The notes under the pieces were generated by a model that saw nothing but the letters and a program-made list of their open reading frames with translations, searched no databases and had not been told where the DNA came from. A program made the translations under genes and the position numbers. Positions 1 through 8,908 of a stretch of 58,311 bases of DNA are shown here, in pieces. The stretch spans positions 1 through 58,311 of the forward strand of contig NZ_CAMPJD010000024.1 in assembly GCF_946886695.1 (NCBI RefSeq), given 5' to 3'. Numbering within the stretch: the stretch's first letter is position 1; each line of letters opens with the position of its first letter. The stretch comes from an uncultured Pseudoxanthomonas sp. (GTDB taxonomy: Bacteria > Pseudomonadota > Gammaproteobacteria > Xanthomonadales > Xanthomonadaceae).

Positions 1-298
1 GCTCAGCGATCGCGGCGGCAACGTCTGGGCGCTGGACCGCAACAGCGGCAACCCCGCCTGGAAGCAGAACCTGCTCGAGCGGCGCCAGCTGACGACGCCT
101 GTCGTGCATGGCGAATATGCCGTGGTCGGCGACCTCGAGGGTTACCTGCACTGGATCAAGCTGGACACCGGCGACGTGGTCGGCCGTACACGCATCGATC
201 GCGCCGCCGTGCGCGGCACGCCGCAGGTCTCGCCGGAGGGCGTGCTGTACGCGCTATCCAACGAAGGCGAGCTGGCGGCCTTCCGCCTGGGCAACTGA
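1..298 (+). CDS. bamB: Outer membrane assembly factor BamB, C-terminal part
   Basis: The reading frame is open from base 2 and the gene is cut by the window edge, leaving about 98 C-terminal residues. They carry beta-propeller blade repeats of the PQQ/WD-like type (GGNVWALDRNSGNPAWK, then GYLHWIKLDTGDVVGR), as in BamB, the lipoprotein scaffold of the BAM complex that inserts outer-membrane proteins. The order bamB-der with only 3 bp between the genes is the usual gammaproteobacterial arrangement and supports the call. The signal peptide and lipobox would lie outside the window. Confidence 0.85.
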   Translation, partial: LSDRGGNVWALDRNSGNPAWKQNLLERRQLTTPVVHGEYAVVGDLEGYLHWIKLDTGDVVGRTRIDRAAVRGTPQVSPEGVLYALSNEGELAAFRLGN

Positions 299-301
299 GC
301 C

Positions 302-1699
302 ATGCTGCCGCTGGTCGCCCTGGTCGGACGACCCAACGTCGGCAAGTCGACGCTGTTCAATGGCCTGACCCGCAGCCGCGACGCCCTGGTTCATGACGAA
401 CCGGGCGTCACCCGGGATCGCAATTACGGCATCTGCCGGCTCGACGAAGCGCGGCCCTTCGCGGTCTGCGACACGGGCGGGCTCAGTGGCGACGACAGCG
501 GCTTGGCGGGTGCAACCGCAAAGCAGTCCCGCGCCGCGGCCGAGGAAGCCGACCTGGTGCTGTTCGTGGTGGACGGGCGCGAAGGTCCGCTGCCACTCGA
601 CCAGGACATCCTGGCCTGGCTGCGGAAATCAGGGAAACCGTACTTCCTGGTGGTGAACAAGACCGACGGCCTCGACGAAGCCGCCTGCGTGGCCGAGTTC
701 GCGCGCTTCGGCGCCGAGACCGTGATGCCCATCGCCGCCTCGCACCAGCGCGGCATCCCGACCCTGCTGGCAGCCGTGCAGGCTCGGCTCCCGGATCCCG
801 ACGAAACTGCGGAGCCCGCGCCGGACGACGGCCGCATGCGCATCGCCTTCATCGGCCGGCCCAACGTGGGCAAGTCGACGCTGGTCAACCGCCTGCTCGG
901 GGAGGAACGCGTCATCGCCTCCGAGGTTCCCGGCACCACGCGCGATTCGATCGCCGTGGATCTCGACCGGGAAGGGCGCAAGTACCGCCTCGTCGATACC
1001 GCCGGCATGCGCCGCCGCTCGAAGGTGGAGGAGGCGGTCGAGAAGTTCAGCGTGTTCAAGACGCTGCAGGCGATCCAGGAAAGTGAAGTCGTGGTGGTCA
1101 TGCTCGACGCGGGCGAGGGCGTGACCGAGCAGGACGCCACCGTGCTCGGCCATGTGCTCGACTCCGGGCGCGCCCTGGTGGTCGCGGTCAACAAGTGGGA
1201 CGGGCAGAGCCAGTACCAGCGCGACCAGACGCGCGCGCTGCTCGACCGAAAGCTCGCCTTCTGCCCCTGGGCCGAGCAGGTCACGATCTCCGCCAAGCAC
1301 GGCACCGGCATGCGCGAGTTGTTCGCCGCCATCCATCGCGCGCATGCCTCGGCGACGCGGAACTTCGGCACCTCGGAAGTCAACCGCGCGCTGGAAGCGG
1401 CCATCGTCGCCTTCCCGCCGCCGGTGGTGCGCGGACATCCCGCCAAGCTGCGCTTCGCCCATCCGGGCGGCGAGAATCCGCCGCTGTTCGTCGTCCACGG
1501 TACGCGGTTGCGCGACCTGCCCGACAGCTACCACCGTTACCTCGAGAACTTCTTCCGCAAGCGCTTCAAGCTGGTCGGCACGCCGGTGAAGTTCATCTTC
1601 AAGGAAGGCGAGAATCCCTTCGAGGGCCGCCGCAACGAACTCAACGAGCGCCAGCAGGCGAAGCGGCGCCGGCTGATGCGCCACGTCAAGCGCCGGTAG
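302..1699 (+). CDS. der: GTPase Der (EngA), 50S ribosome assembly
   Basis: This 465-residue protein has two consecutive GTPase domains, each with the P-loop GRPNVGKST (near residues 9 and 181), followed by a KH-like C-terminal domain and a basic tail rich in Arg and Lys. Tandem G domains are diagnostic of Der/EngA, an essential GTPase that matures the large ribosomal subunit. NKTD and NKWD G4 motifs are visible. The ATG lies 3 bp after the bamB stop, so the two are probably co-transcribed. Length matches the family, and nothing looks broken. Confidence 0.97.
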   Translation: MLPLVALVGRPNVGKSTLFNGLTRSRDALVHDEPGVTRDRNYGICRLDEARPFAVCDTGGLSGDDSGLAGATAKQSRAAAEEADLVLFVVDGREGPLPLDQDILAWLRKSGKPYFLVVNKTDGLDEAACVAEFARFGAETVMPIAASHQRGIPTLLAAVQARLPDPDETAEPAPDDGRMRIAFIGRPNVGKSTLVNRLLGEERVIASEVPGTTRDSIAVDLDREGRKYRLVDTAGMRRRSKVEEAVEKFSVFKTLQAIQESEVVVVMLDAGEGVTEQDATVLGHVLDSGRALVVAVNKWDGQSQYQRDQTRALLDRKLAFCPWAEQVTISAKHGTGMRELFAAIHRAHASATRNFGTSEVNRALEAAIVAFPPPVVRGHPAKLRFAHPGGENPPLFVVHGTRLRDLPDSYHRYLENFFRKRFKLVGTPVKFIFKEGENPFEGRRNELNERQQAKRRRLMRHVKRR

Positions 1700-2271
1700 T
1701 GCCCGCGCGCGCGCGGGTCAGCCTCGGGATCCTCGCCGGGGGCCGCGGCGCCCGGCTTGGTGGCGTGGACAAGGCCTTCCTGCACTTTTGCGGCGAGCCG
1801 ATGCTGGACCGCGTCCTGGCGGCCGCAGGTGACGGTTTCGGCCAACGCCTGGTCAGCCACAACGATCCACGCAACCCGGCACGAAAGGCCTGGCTGGATC
1901 GCGGCATCGTGTTCGTCGCCGACCGGGTTGCGGCGGGGGAGGGACCGCTGTCGGGCCTGCATGCCTTGTTGCACGCGGCCCAGGGCGACTGGCTGCTGAG
2001 CTTGCCGGTGGACCTGCGCCAGGTGCCGAGCGATATGGTCGAGTCGTTGCTGGCGACGGAGGGCGCCGTGGCCCGCGACGCGGACGGCCTGCAGCCGCTG
2101 GTGGCGCTCTGGCCCCGGCGCGACGCCCTTTCCGCCGCGGAGGATGCCCTGGCGGCAGGGGAGCGTGCCGTACAGTACCTCGCACGGTCGCTGCGATTGC
2201 CCGTGCTCGACTTCGGCGACCGTGAATTGGGAAACCTCAACACTCCCGCCGACTTCGACCCGACGAAATGA
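1699..2271 (+). CDS. mobA: Molybdenum cofactor guanylyltransferase MobA
   Basis: The start is GTG at 1699, sharing one base with the der TAG stop, and gives 190 residues. The N-terminus has the nucleotide-binding signature LGILAGGRGARLGGVDKAF typical of MobA, which transfers GMP from GTP to Mo-molybdopterin to make the bis-MGD cofactor. ATGA overlap with moeA downstream shows translational coupling. The protein is at the short end for the family. A longer in-frame reading through der exists but would overlap that gene deeply and is rejected. Confidence 0.9.
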   Translation: MPARARVSLGILAGGRGARLGGVDKAFLHFCGEPMLDRVLAAAGDGFGQRLVSHNDPRNPARKAWLDRGIVFVADRVAAGEGPLSGLHALLHAAQGDWLLSLPVDLRQVPSDMVESLLATEGAVARDADGLQPLVALWPRRDALSAAEDALAAGERAVQYLARSLRLPVLDFGDRELGNLNTPADFDPTK

Positions 2272-3500
2272 CAGGTCCCGTGTATCCGACGCGCATCTCC
2301 TTCAACGACGCCGAGCGCATCCTCGCCACGGTCGCCGCAGGCGCGCCGACGCCCGTCGAAAATCAGCCACTGTCGCGTTGCCTGGGCGCCGTGCTCGCGC
2401 AGGCCCTGGTCGCGCCACGCGACTTGCCCGGCTTCGACAACGCGGCGATGGACGGATTCGCGCTGCGTGCGGCGGACGCGGCCGACCCAGGCGCCACGCT
2501 GGCGCTGGTGGGCGAGCAATTCGCCGGCGCCCGCCTCGAACTGCGGGTAGGCGCTGGCGAATGCGTGCGCATCACCACCGGTGCGCCGATGCCCGAGGGC
2601 GCCGACGCCGTGGTCATGAAGGAGGACACCGAAGCGGCAGGCGAGCGAGCGATCCGGCTCGCGCGCGCGGTCATGCCAGGCCAGCACCTGCGACGTGCCG
2701 GCGAGGACCTGCGCGAAGGTGACACGGCGCTCGAAGCGGGCGCCGTGCTCGGACCTGCCGCGCTCGGGCTGGCGGCCGCACTTGGCCAGCCCACGCTGCC
2801 CGTGCGTCGCCGACCGACGGTGGCCGTCTTCACCACCGGCGACGAACTCGTCCCGCCGGGCGGGCAACTGCTGCCCGGTCAGATCCACGACAGCAACCGC
2901 GCGCTGCTGATGGGCTTGCTCGCCGCGGACGGTTACGAACCGGTCGCCTGGCCCGTCCTTCCCGACGAGCCGGCACGCATCGCGGCCGCGCTCGGCGACG
3001 CCGCCTCGTCCTTCGACGTGGTGCTGACCTGCGGCGGGGTGTCGGCGGGCGAGAAGGACCATCTCCCGGCCTTCCTCGCCCAGGCGGGCGAAATCCATTT
3101 CTGGAAGGTCCGGATGCGCCCCGGCATGCCGGTGCTCGCCGGCCGGCTCGGAGGCGCGCAACTGCTGTGCCTGCCCGGCAATCCGGTGTCGGTGCTGGCA
3201 ACCTACCTCACGCTCGGCCGCTGCCTGTTCGACGGATTGCAGGCGCGCAGGACCCCGCGGACCCGCTGGCAGGCGCGCCTTTCCTGCGACTTCGAGAAAC
3301 GCCACGATCGACTCGAATTCCTGCGCGGCCGGCTGGACCCGGACGGGCAGGGCGGTCTGTCGGTGCTGCCCAATCCGGCAGACGGCTCGCACCGGCTGCA
3401 CGCGGCGAGCGCCTCGAACGCCCTGATCGTGCTGCCGGCCGAGGAGCGCCGGTTCGCCGCCGGCCGCGTCGTGGACGTGCTTGCGCTGGCGCGGGATTAG
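2268..3500 (+). CDS. moeA: Molybdopterin molybdenumtransferase MoeA
   Basis: This 410-residue protein inserts molybdate into adenylylated molybdopterin. Visible family signatures are PGFDNAAMDGFALR near residue 60, the ITTGAPMPEGADAVV block near residue 105, the MoCF-binding domain TGDELVPPG...IHDSN, and TCGGVSAGEKD. Domain order and length agree with E. coli MoeA. It overlaps mobA by four bases (ATGA) and is followed by moeB after 10 bp, making a compact Mo-cofactor operon. The molybdoenzymes it serves are not in this window. Confidence 0.96.
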   Translation: MTGPVYPTRISFNDAERILATVAAGAPTPVENQPLSRCLGAVLAQALVAPRDLPGFDNAAMDGFALRAADAADPGATLALVGEQFAGARLELRVGAGECVRITTGAPMPEGADAVVMKEDTEAAGERAIRLARAVMPGQHLRRAGEDLREGDTALEAGAVLGPAALGLAAALGQPTLPVRRRPTVAVFTTGDELVPPGGQLLPGQIHDSNRALLMGLLAADGYEPVAWPVLPDEPARIAAALGDAASSFDVVLTCGGVSAGEKDHLPAFLAQAGEIHFWKVRMRPGMPVLAGRLGGAQLLCLPGNPVSVLATYLTLGRCLFDGLQARRTPRTRWQARLSCDFEKRHDRLEFLRGRLDPDGQGGLSVLPNPADGSHRLHAASASNALIVLPAEERRFAAGRVVDVLALARD

Positions 3501-3510
3501 ACTGGTGGGC

Positions 3511-4635
3511 ATGGACGAGATCCGCGACGTCACTCCGGCGGAAGCCTTTGCACTGATGGCCCGGGGTGCGCGCCTGGTGGACGTGCGCGAGCCCGATGAA
3601 CACGCGCTGGGCGTTCCGCGGGGCGCGCTTGCGCTGCCACGCGCGCGACTCGAGGCAGATCCGTCGCCCGCAATGGCCGGCGACTGCGACCTGTTGCTGA
3701 TCTGTGGCAGCGGGAAGCGCTCGCGACTGGCGGCGGAGGCGCTCGCCGCGCAGGGCCTGCGGCGGCTGCACTCGGTCGCCGGCGGCTACGCCGCCTGGCA
3801 GGCCGCGGGTCTTCCCGTCGATGCCGAGGAAGACCCCGATTTCCTCGAGCGCTACTCGCGCCACCTGCGCCTGCCACAGGTTGGCCTGCAGGGGCAGAAG
3901 ACGCTCGCGTCGTCGCGGGTGTTGCTGGTGGGCGCGGGCGGTCTCGGCTCGCCGGCGGGCCTGTACCTGGCCGCGGCGGGGGTCGGCCACCTGCGCGTCG
4001 TGGACGACGACCACGTGGATCGCAGCAACCTGCAGCGACAGGTGCTGCACGCCGAGTCGCGCATCGGCATGCCCAAAGTGGCATCGGCGACCATCGCGCT
4101 GTCGGCGCTCAACCCGCGGGTGTCGGTCGAAGCCATGCCGGTGCGCGTCACCGCCGAGAACGTCGAAGCGCTACTGCAGGACGTGGATGTCGTGCTCGAC
4201 GGCGCGGACAATTTCCCGACGCGCTACCTGCTCTCCGACGCGTGCGTGCAACTGCGCAAGCCGCTCGTGCACGGCGCGGTGCATCGTTTCGAGGGCCAGG
4301 CGAGCGTCTTCGACGCCGGACGCCGGCGCGGCGCGAGCCCCTGCTATCGCTGCCTCTTCCCGGAGCCGCCCCGTGCCGAGGACGCGCCCAACTGCGCGGA
4401 GGCCGGCGTGCTCGGCGTGTTGCCTGGAATCATCGGCCTGCTGCAGGCGGCGGAAACCATCAAGCTGCTGCTCGGCATCGGCACGACGCTCAGCGGGCGC
4501 CTGTTGCATTTCGATGCGCTGGCGATGCGATTCCGGGAAACGCGGTTGGCGCCGGACCCGGACTGCGCAGTCTGCGCCCCGGGCCGGGCCTTTCCTGGCT
4601 ACCAGGACATCGAAGCCTGGTGCGCCACGCGCTGA
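3511..4635 (+). CDS. moeB: MoeB/ThiF-type adenylyltransferase with N-terminal rhodanese domain
   Basis: Residues 1-110 form a rhodanese domain whose active loop CGSGKRS (Cys65) is intact. The rest is an E1-like adenylyltransferase with the ATP-binding motif VGAGGLGSP, the RSNLQRQ motif and two zinc-binding CxxC pairs (CYRC and CAVC). MoeB adenylates the C-terminus of MoaD, or a ThiS-like carrier, and the rhodanese half can supply sulfur. Rhodanese at the N-terminus reverses the order of eukaryotic MOCS3/Uba4 but is known in Xanthomonadales-type MoeB. I chose ATG 3511, 10 bp after moeA. An upstream in-frame start would overlap moeA and is less likely. Confidence 0.92.
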   Translation: MDEIRDVTPAEAFALMARGARLVDVREPDEHALGVPRGALALPRARLEADPSPAMAGDCDLLLICGSGKRSRLAAEALAAQGLRRLHSVAGGYAAWQAAGLPVDAEEDPDFLERYSRHLRLPQVGLQGQKTLASSRVLLVGAGGLGSPAGLYLAAAGVGHLRVVDDDHVDRSNLQRQVLHAESRIGMPKVASATIALSALNPRVSVEAMPVRVTAENVEALLQDVDVVLDGADNFPTRYLLSDACVQLRKPLVHGAVHRFEGQASVFDAGRRRGASPCYRCLFPEPPRAEDAPNCAEAGVLGVLPGIIGLLQAAETIKLLLGIGTTLSGRLLHFDALAMRFRETRLAPDPDCAVCAPGRAFPGYQDIEAWCATR

Positions 4636-4644
4636 GCTTCGTCC

Positions 4645-5829
4645 TCAGGCGTCGTTGCGGCCGATCACCATGCGAACCAGTTCCGGCAGCGATCCGGCCG
4701 CCATCTTGTCCATGATGCGGGCGCGGTGGTGTTCTATGGTGCGCATGCTCGCACCGAGCATGTAGGCGATCATCTTGTTGGCCTCGCCCGCGACCAGACG
4801 GTCGAGCACTTCCTGCTCGCGTGGGGTGAGGCTTGCGAGCTTGCGTTCGGTATCCTCGCGGGCCAGCGCGCTGCGGCGCTGGCGGTCGTCCATCTCTTCC
4901 GAGTACACCTCCAGGCGACCGCGGCCCGCCGCCTTGGCCTGCGCCAGGGCGATATCCACGTTGCGCAGCAGCGCGTCGGACGCGCTGCCGTCGGTGGGGC
5001 CGGCGGACAGGCCGATGCAGGCGCCCAACCGCGCCTCGATGCCATCGCTGGCGAAGGGCGCGGCCAGCGCCTGCAGCGCACGCGCGGCGACGACGCGCGC
5101 ACCTTCCAGGTCGGTGGTGCCCTCGAGCGCGATCAGGAACTCGTCGCCTCCGGCACTGGCCAGGAAATCGGTGCGACGGATGCATTGCTGCAGGCGGACC
5201 GCCGCTTCCGCCAGCACGCGATCGCCGAACGCGTGGCCATGGCTGGCGTTCACCGCCGCGAACCGGTCCAGGTCCACGTACAGTACCCACACCAGGTGGC
5301 GGTTGCGGATGGCGCGGTCGATCGCGCCCTGCAGGTGCGTGCGGAAGTGCCTGCGACCCGGCAGTTCGGTCAGCTGGTCCGGGAGGAGGGCATCCACCGC
5401 GGAGGGCGCGGGAGCGCGGAAGACGGCCTGCACCGCCGTGCGTCCCCGGTAACTGCAGGTTCGCTCGCACCACAGCACCGTCTGCTCGACGCCGTCGGCG
5501 CGACGTACGGAACGCTCCACGCTGCGGCGCCTCGGATAGGCGCGGGGGGCCTTGGCCGGCGTCGGGAAGAATTCGCTTGCACGCATCCCTACGAGATCGT
5601 CGGGACTGGCAAGGCCGAGCAGCAGCGCCGCGGACGCATTGGCCAGTTCGATGCGATCGTCCGCATGGACGACCACGGCCTCGTTGGCCATCTCCATCAG
5701 CAGGGAGTGCAGGTCGTCGGGCAGGCGGGGCGGGGCGCGCGGCGGCATATGGCCGCTACTATCGGCAATCCGGCACGCCGGATGCAAGTCGTCCGCTTGC
5801 GTCGCGACCCTGCGACGCGCGCCGTTCAT
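4645..5829 (-). CDS. PAS-GGDEF-LuxR HTH regulator (putative diguanylate cyclase)
   Basis: This 394-residue protein has three parts. Residues 40-140 form a PAS-like sensor region. Residues 150-310 are a GGDEF diguanylate cyclase domain with intact GGDEF at 227-231 and an RRTD inhibitory-site motif exactly five residues before it. Residues 330-390 are a LuxR/FixJ-type helix-turn-helix (LTPREQEVLDRLVAGE, then RTIEHHRARIMDK). The active-site motif suggests it can make c-di-GMP, and the HTH suggests DNA binding. There is no transmembrane segment. The first 27 residues look poorly conserved, so the true start may be the ATG at 5748. It converges on moeB. Confidence 0.85.
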   Translation of the reverse strand: MNGARRRVATQADDLHPACRIADSSGHMPPRAPPRLPDDLHSLLMEMANEAVVVHADDRIELANASAALLLGLASPDDLVGMRASEFFPTPAKAPRAYPRRRSVERSVRRADGVEQTVLWCERTCSYRGRTAVQAVFRAPAPSAVDALLPDQLTELPGRRHFRTHLQGAIDRAIRNRHLVWVLYVDLDRFAAVNASHGHAFGDRVLAEAAVRLQQCIRRTDFLASAGGDEFLIALEGTTDLEGARVVAARALQALAAPFASDGIEARLGACIGLSAGPTDGSASDALLRNVDIALAQAKAAGRGRLEVYSEEMDDRQRRSALAREDTERKLASLTPREQEVLDRLVAGEANKMIAYMLGASMRTIEHHRARIMDKMAAGSLPELVRMVIGRNDA

Positions 5830-5885
5830 CCGCTGGCCCAGCGCGCGCGCTACGCTGGAACCACTGCAATGCGAGAGGCCCTTCG

Positions 5886-6179
5886 ATGGATTCCAACAAT
5901 GATCTGGCGATCAACCACGACGACGCCGCGCGTCGCTTCAGCACGGAAGTCGAGGGCCACCAGGCCGAACTCAACTATCGACTCGACGGCACCGTCATGC
6001 ACATCACCCACACCGGCGTGCCCCCGGAGATCGGTGGCCGCGGCATCGCCGCAGGCTTGATGAAGGCGGCGCTCGCCCATGCCGAAGCTTCAGGCTGGAC
6101 AGTGGTGCCGGCATGCTCCTATGCCAATGCCTACATGCTCAAGCATCCTGAAACCCGCCACCTGAAGCACTACAAATAG
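5886..6179 (+). CDS. Small GNAT-like N-acetyltransferase (YidJ/Acetyltransf_CG type)
   Basis: This 97-residue protein matches the short GNAT subfamily: a beta-rich N-terminal half, the acetyl-CoA loop PPEIGGRGIAAGLMKAAL near residues 46-63, and the characteristic end SYANAYMLKHPE. Such proteins are presumed N-acetyltransferases with unknown physiological substrates. The start lies 57 bp from the divergent regulator gene, so the two probably share a promoter region. A perfect hairpin follows the stop. Confidence 0.88.
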   Translation: MDSNNDLAINHDDAARRFSTEVEGHQAELNYRLDGTVMHITHTGVPPEIGGRGIAAGLMKAALAHAEASGWTVVPACSYANAYMLKHPETRHLKHYK

Positions 6180-6181
6180 TA

Positions 6182-6208
6182 GGCGGGCAGCCGGGCTGGC
6201 TGCCCGCC
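6182..6208. terminator. Hairpin between convergent genes
   Basis: A perfect 11-bp inverted repeat (GGCGGGCAGCC with its complement) encloses a 5-base loop immediately after the GNAT gene stop and 9 bp before the end of the convergent lipoprotein gene. It has no U-tract, so it may act as a bidirectional transcript-end hairpin rather than a classic intrinsic terminator. Confidence 0.6.
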
Positions 6209-6216
6209 CGCGGGCG

Positions 6217-6669
6217 TCACGGCTGGGTCGGCGTGCCGCTCTGCTCGTAACGGTTCTGCGCATCGGTACGGCAGGTGTCGCGTTCGGCCCCGCTCAGCTG
6301 GTCGCAGCGTTGCAGTTCCTCCTGCAGGTTGGCGTTGTAGACATTGCTGCCGGTGGACGTGCCGCCCATCGCGGACGTGTCGGAGCCCGAGACTCCGGAG
6401 GCGGTGTCACCAAGGGCGCTGTCGCCGGTGGTTCCCATGTCCGTCGTGGCGTACGGATCGGTCGGGCTGCCGGTGGCAGTGGCGTTCGCCGAGTCATTCG
6501 CCGACGGCGAGCTGATGTCCGCGGTGGTGTCCGACGGAGTGGCGGTGCTGGGCGCATCGGCAGTGGCGTTCTCCGGCTGGTCGGAGGCGTTCTGCGAACA
6601 CGCGCCCAGGCCGAAGGCCACGGCGAAGGCGAGGGGCAGCGCGGCTTTGTGCAACGTGGATTTGTTCAT
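6217..6669 (-). CDS. Small low-complexity lipoprotein, unknown function
   Basis: This 150-residue protein begins with a lipoprotein signal peptide and lipobox (FAVAFGLGACSQN, cleavage before Cys at about residue 24). A Ser/Thr/Asp/Ala/Gly-rich disordered stretch to about residue 110 follows, and then a short conserved-looking tail with two cysteines (RCDQLSGAERDTCRTDAQNRYE). I chose ATG 6669 because the signal peptide begins there; the frame continues open upstream without plausible coding. The tail resembles small periplasmic proteins with a CxxLxxxxRxxC motif. I assign no function. Confidence 0.75.
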   Translation of the reverse strand: MNKSTLHKAALPLAFAVAFGLGACSQNASDQPENATADAPSTATPSDTTADISSPSANDSANATATGSPTDPYATTDMGTTGDSALGDTASGVSGSDTSAMGGTSTGSNVYNANLQEELQRCDQLSGAERDTCRTDAQNRYEQSGTPTQP

Positions 6670-6827
6670 GCTGGCGTCCTTGCGTGGTGGGTGAGTCGGT
6701 TTCTCGTCGCAAGATGCATGCCAACCGAGGTCGGCGGCATCCGGTGCCCCCGCCGACCGGCCGTTTCCTGCGGCGGGCCTCAGGGGGCGATTACAATGCT
6801 CGCCCCACGCCGAATCCGGGATGAAGC

Positions 6828-7577
6828 TTGAGCGCTTCCGCCGCCCACCGCCGCCTGGCCCTGCGCCTGCTGCCGCTGCTCGACCTGACCAGCCTGGGCG
6901 AGGACGACACACCCGCCGGCATCGACCGCCTGTGCGAGTCGGCGTTGCGGATCGATCCGCGTCCGGCAGCGGTCTGCGTGTATCCCGAGCATGTCACCGG
7001 CGCGTCGCGGGCACTCGTCGGCAGCGGGGTCCGCATCGCCACGGTCGTGAACTTTCCCGACGGTGGAGACGATGCCGCGCGCGTCGCCCGCGAAACGCGG
7101 CGCGCGATCGCCGCCGGCGCGGACGAAGTCGACATGGTGCTGCCCTGGCGAGCCCTGCTTGCCGGTCGGGTCGACGACGCGGAAGCCGCGGTGCGCGCAT
7201 GCCGGGACGCCTGCGGCGATCGGGTCTGCCTGAAGTTGATTTTGGAAACGGGTGAGCTGCGCGGCGTCGAGCTCATCGGCGTCGCCAGCCGGATCGGGCT
7301 CGACGCCGGCGTGGATTTCCTCAAGACCTCGACCGGCAAGGTGGCGGTGAACGCGACCCTCGAGGCCGCCGGCGAGATGCTCACTGCGATCTCCGAGGCA
7401 GGCGGGCGATGTGGGCTGAAGGTAGCCGGTGGAATACGCTCGCTGGAAGACGCCAGCGCCTACCTCGCGCTGGTCGAATCGCGCATGGGCGCGGACTGGA
7501 TCGGTCCGGCGCACTTCCGCATCGGCGCCAGCGCCTTGTTCACGGAATTGCGTGCCGCGCTCGGAGCCGATGCATGA
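6828..7577 (+). CDS. deoC: Deoxyribose-phosphate aldolase
   Basis: DeoC cleaves 2-deoxyribose-5-phosphate into glyceraldehyde-3-phosphate and acetaldehyde. The 249-residue frame shows the TIM-barrel class I aldolase motifs: DEVDMVLPW, LKLILETGEL and FLKTSTGKVAVNATLE, where the Lys of KTSTGK is the Schiff-base residue, and a second active-site Lys in CGLKVAGGIRS. The likely start is TTG at 6828, because no in-frame ATG exists near the N-terminus; the nearby ATG at 6821 is in another frame. It overlaps deoA by four bases. Confidence 0.93.
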   Translation: MSASAAHRRLALRLLPLLDLTSLGEDDTPAGIDRLCESALRIDPRPAAVCVYPEHVTGASRALVGSGVRIATVVNFPDGGDDAARVARETRRAIAAGADEVDMVLPWRALLAGRVDDAEAAVRACRDACGDRVCLKLILETGELRGVELIGVASRIGLDAGVDFLKTSTGKVAVNATLEAAGEMLTAISEAGGRCGLKVAGGIRSLEDASAYLALVESRMGADWIGPAHFRIGASALFTELRAALGADA

Positions 7578-8908
7578 GTGACTCGGCCGCCGCTGCCTTG
7601 TTGCGGCACAAGCGCGAGGGCAGGGAGTACGACGCTTCCCAATTGGCGGAAATCGCCCAGGGCATCGCCAGCGGGCGCTGGAGCGAAGGCCAGGTCGGCG
7701 CCTTCGCGATGGCCGTTGCGTGGCAGGGCATGGGCGAGGAGGAGTGCCGTCGCTTCACGCTCGCCCTGCGCGATTCCGGACGCCGGCTGCGCTGGCACGA
7801 CCTGCCGGGCCCGGCCCTCGACAAGCATTCCACGGGCGGCGTCGGCGACGCCGTCAGCCTGCTGCTGGCGCCGCTGGTGGCGGCCTGCGGCGGCTTCGTG
7901 CCGATGATTTCCGGCCGGGGGCTCGGCCACACCGGCGGCACGCTCGACAAGCTGCAGTCCCTGCATGGCTACGACGTGTTCCCGTCGCCCGAGCGGCTGC
8001 GACAGGTGGTTCGCGAGATCGGCTGTGCGATCGTCGGGCAAAGCGAGGACCTCGTGCCGGCGGATCGCACGCTCTACGCCGTGCGCGACGTCACCGCGAC
8101 GGTGGACGTATTGCCCCTGATCGTCGCCTCGATCCTGTCCAAGAAGCTGGCCGGCGGCGCCGAGGCGCTGGTGATGGACATCAAGATCGGCAACGGGGCG
8201 CAGACGCCTTCCATCGGCGCCGCCTTGCAGCTCGCCGAACGCATGCTCGCGGTGGCCGGCAACAGCGGCCTGCGCATGCGCGCGATGCTCAGCGACATGG
8301 ACCAGGTGCTGGGACGCGATGCGGGCAATGCGATCGAAGTCCGCGCCGTGCTGGACCTGTTGTGCGGACGCGGCGGCGATGCGCGACTGCTGGAGCTGGC
8401 GATGGCGCAGTCGGCCGCCTTGCTGGTAATGGGCGGGCTGGCCGCGGACGAAACCGAGGCGCGGGCGAAGCTGCAGCGGGCGCTCGAGCAGGGCGAGGCC
8501 GCGGAACGATTCGGCCGCATGGTGGCGGCGCTCGGCGGACCACGCAACCTGCTCGAGCGGCCCGACCTGCACCTTTCGAAGGCGCCCGTGCTGCGCGCGG
8601 TCCCGGCGCCGGCCACGGGCGTCATCACGGCGGTGGACGTGCGCCGCATCGGCGGGGCGGTCGTGGACCTCGGCGGCGGCCGCCATCGCCCGCAGGACGA
8701 GGTGGATCCGGCCGTCGGCCTGTCGAGTGTGGTGGCGCTCGGCGAATCGGTTGAAGCCGGCCAGCCGCTGGCCATCGTGCACGCGCCGGGCGAAGTGGAA
8801 GCGCGTCGTGCGGTGGAAGCCGTGCAGCGAGCGATGCACATCGGAACGCAGGCGCCCGCGATTGCCTCCCTGTATTCCTGGCACGAACCGAAGGGCGCAC
8901 GCGAATGA
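7574..8908 (+). CDS. deoA: Thymidine phosphorylase
   Basis: This 444-residue protein is the pyrimidine-nucleoside phosphorylase of the deo pathway, which phosphorolyses thymidine to thymine and deoxyribose-1-phosphate. Family signatures visible are DKHSTGGVGDAVSLLLAPLV (phosphate-binding loop), SGRGLGHTGGTLDKL and MDIKIGNGAQTP. The C-terminal domain has the expected alpha/beta hammerhead. The ATG at 7574 overlaps the deoC stop (ATGA), and its own stop overlaps deoB in the same way, so the three genes are translationally coupled. Confidence 0.96.
   Translation: MSDSAAAALLRHKREGREYDASQLAEIAQGIASGRWSEGQVGAFAMAVAWQGMGEEECRRFTLALRDSGRRLRWHDLPGPALDKHSTGGVGDAVSLLLAPLVAACGGFVPMISGRGLGHTGGTLDKLQSLHGYDVFPSPERLRQVVREIGCAIVGQSEDLVPADRTLYAVRDVTATVDVLPLIVASILSKKLAGGAEALVMDIKIGNGAQTPSIGAALQLAERMLAVAGNSGLRMRAMLSDMDQVLGRDAGNAIEVRAVLDLLCGRGGDARLLELAMAQSAALLVMGGLAADETEARAKLQRALEQGEAAERFGRMVAALGGPRNLLERPDLHLSKAPVLRAVPAPATGVITAVDVRRIGGAVVDLGGGRHRPQDEVDPAVGLSSVVALGESVEAGQPLAIVHAPGEVEARRAVEAVQRAMHIGTQAPAIASLYSWHEPKGARE

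Noticed and set aside
1686..3533. A 615-residue open frame on the minus strand
   Set aside because: It lies wholly opposite mobA and moeA, has the repetitive His/Arg/Gly composition typical of antisense frames in GC-rich genes, and has no motif.
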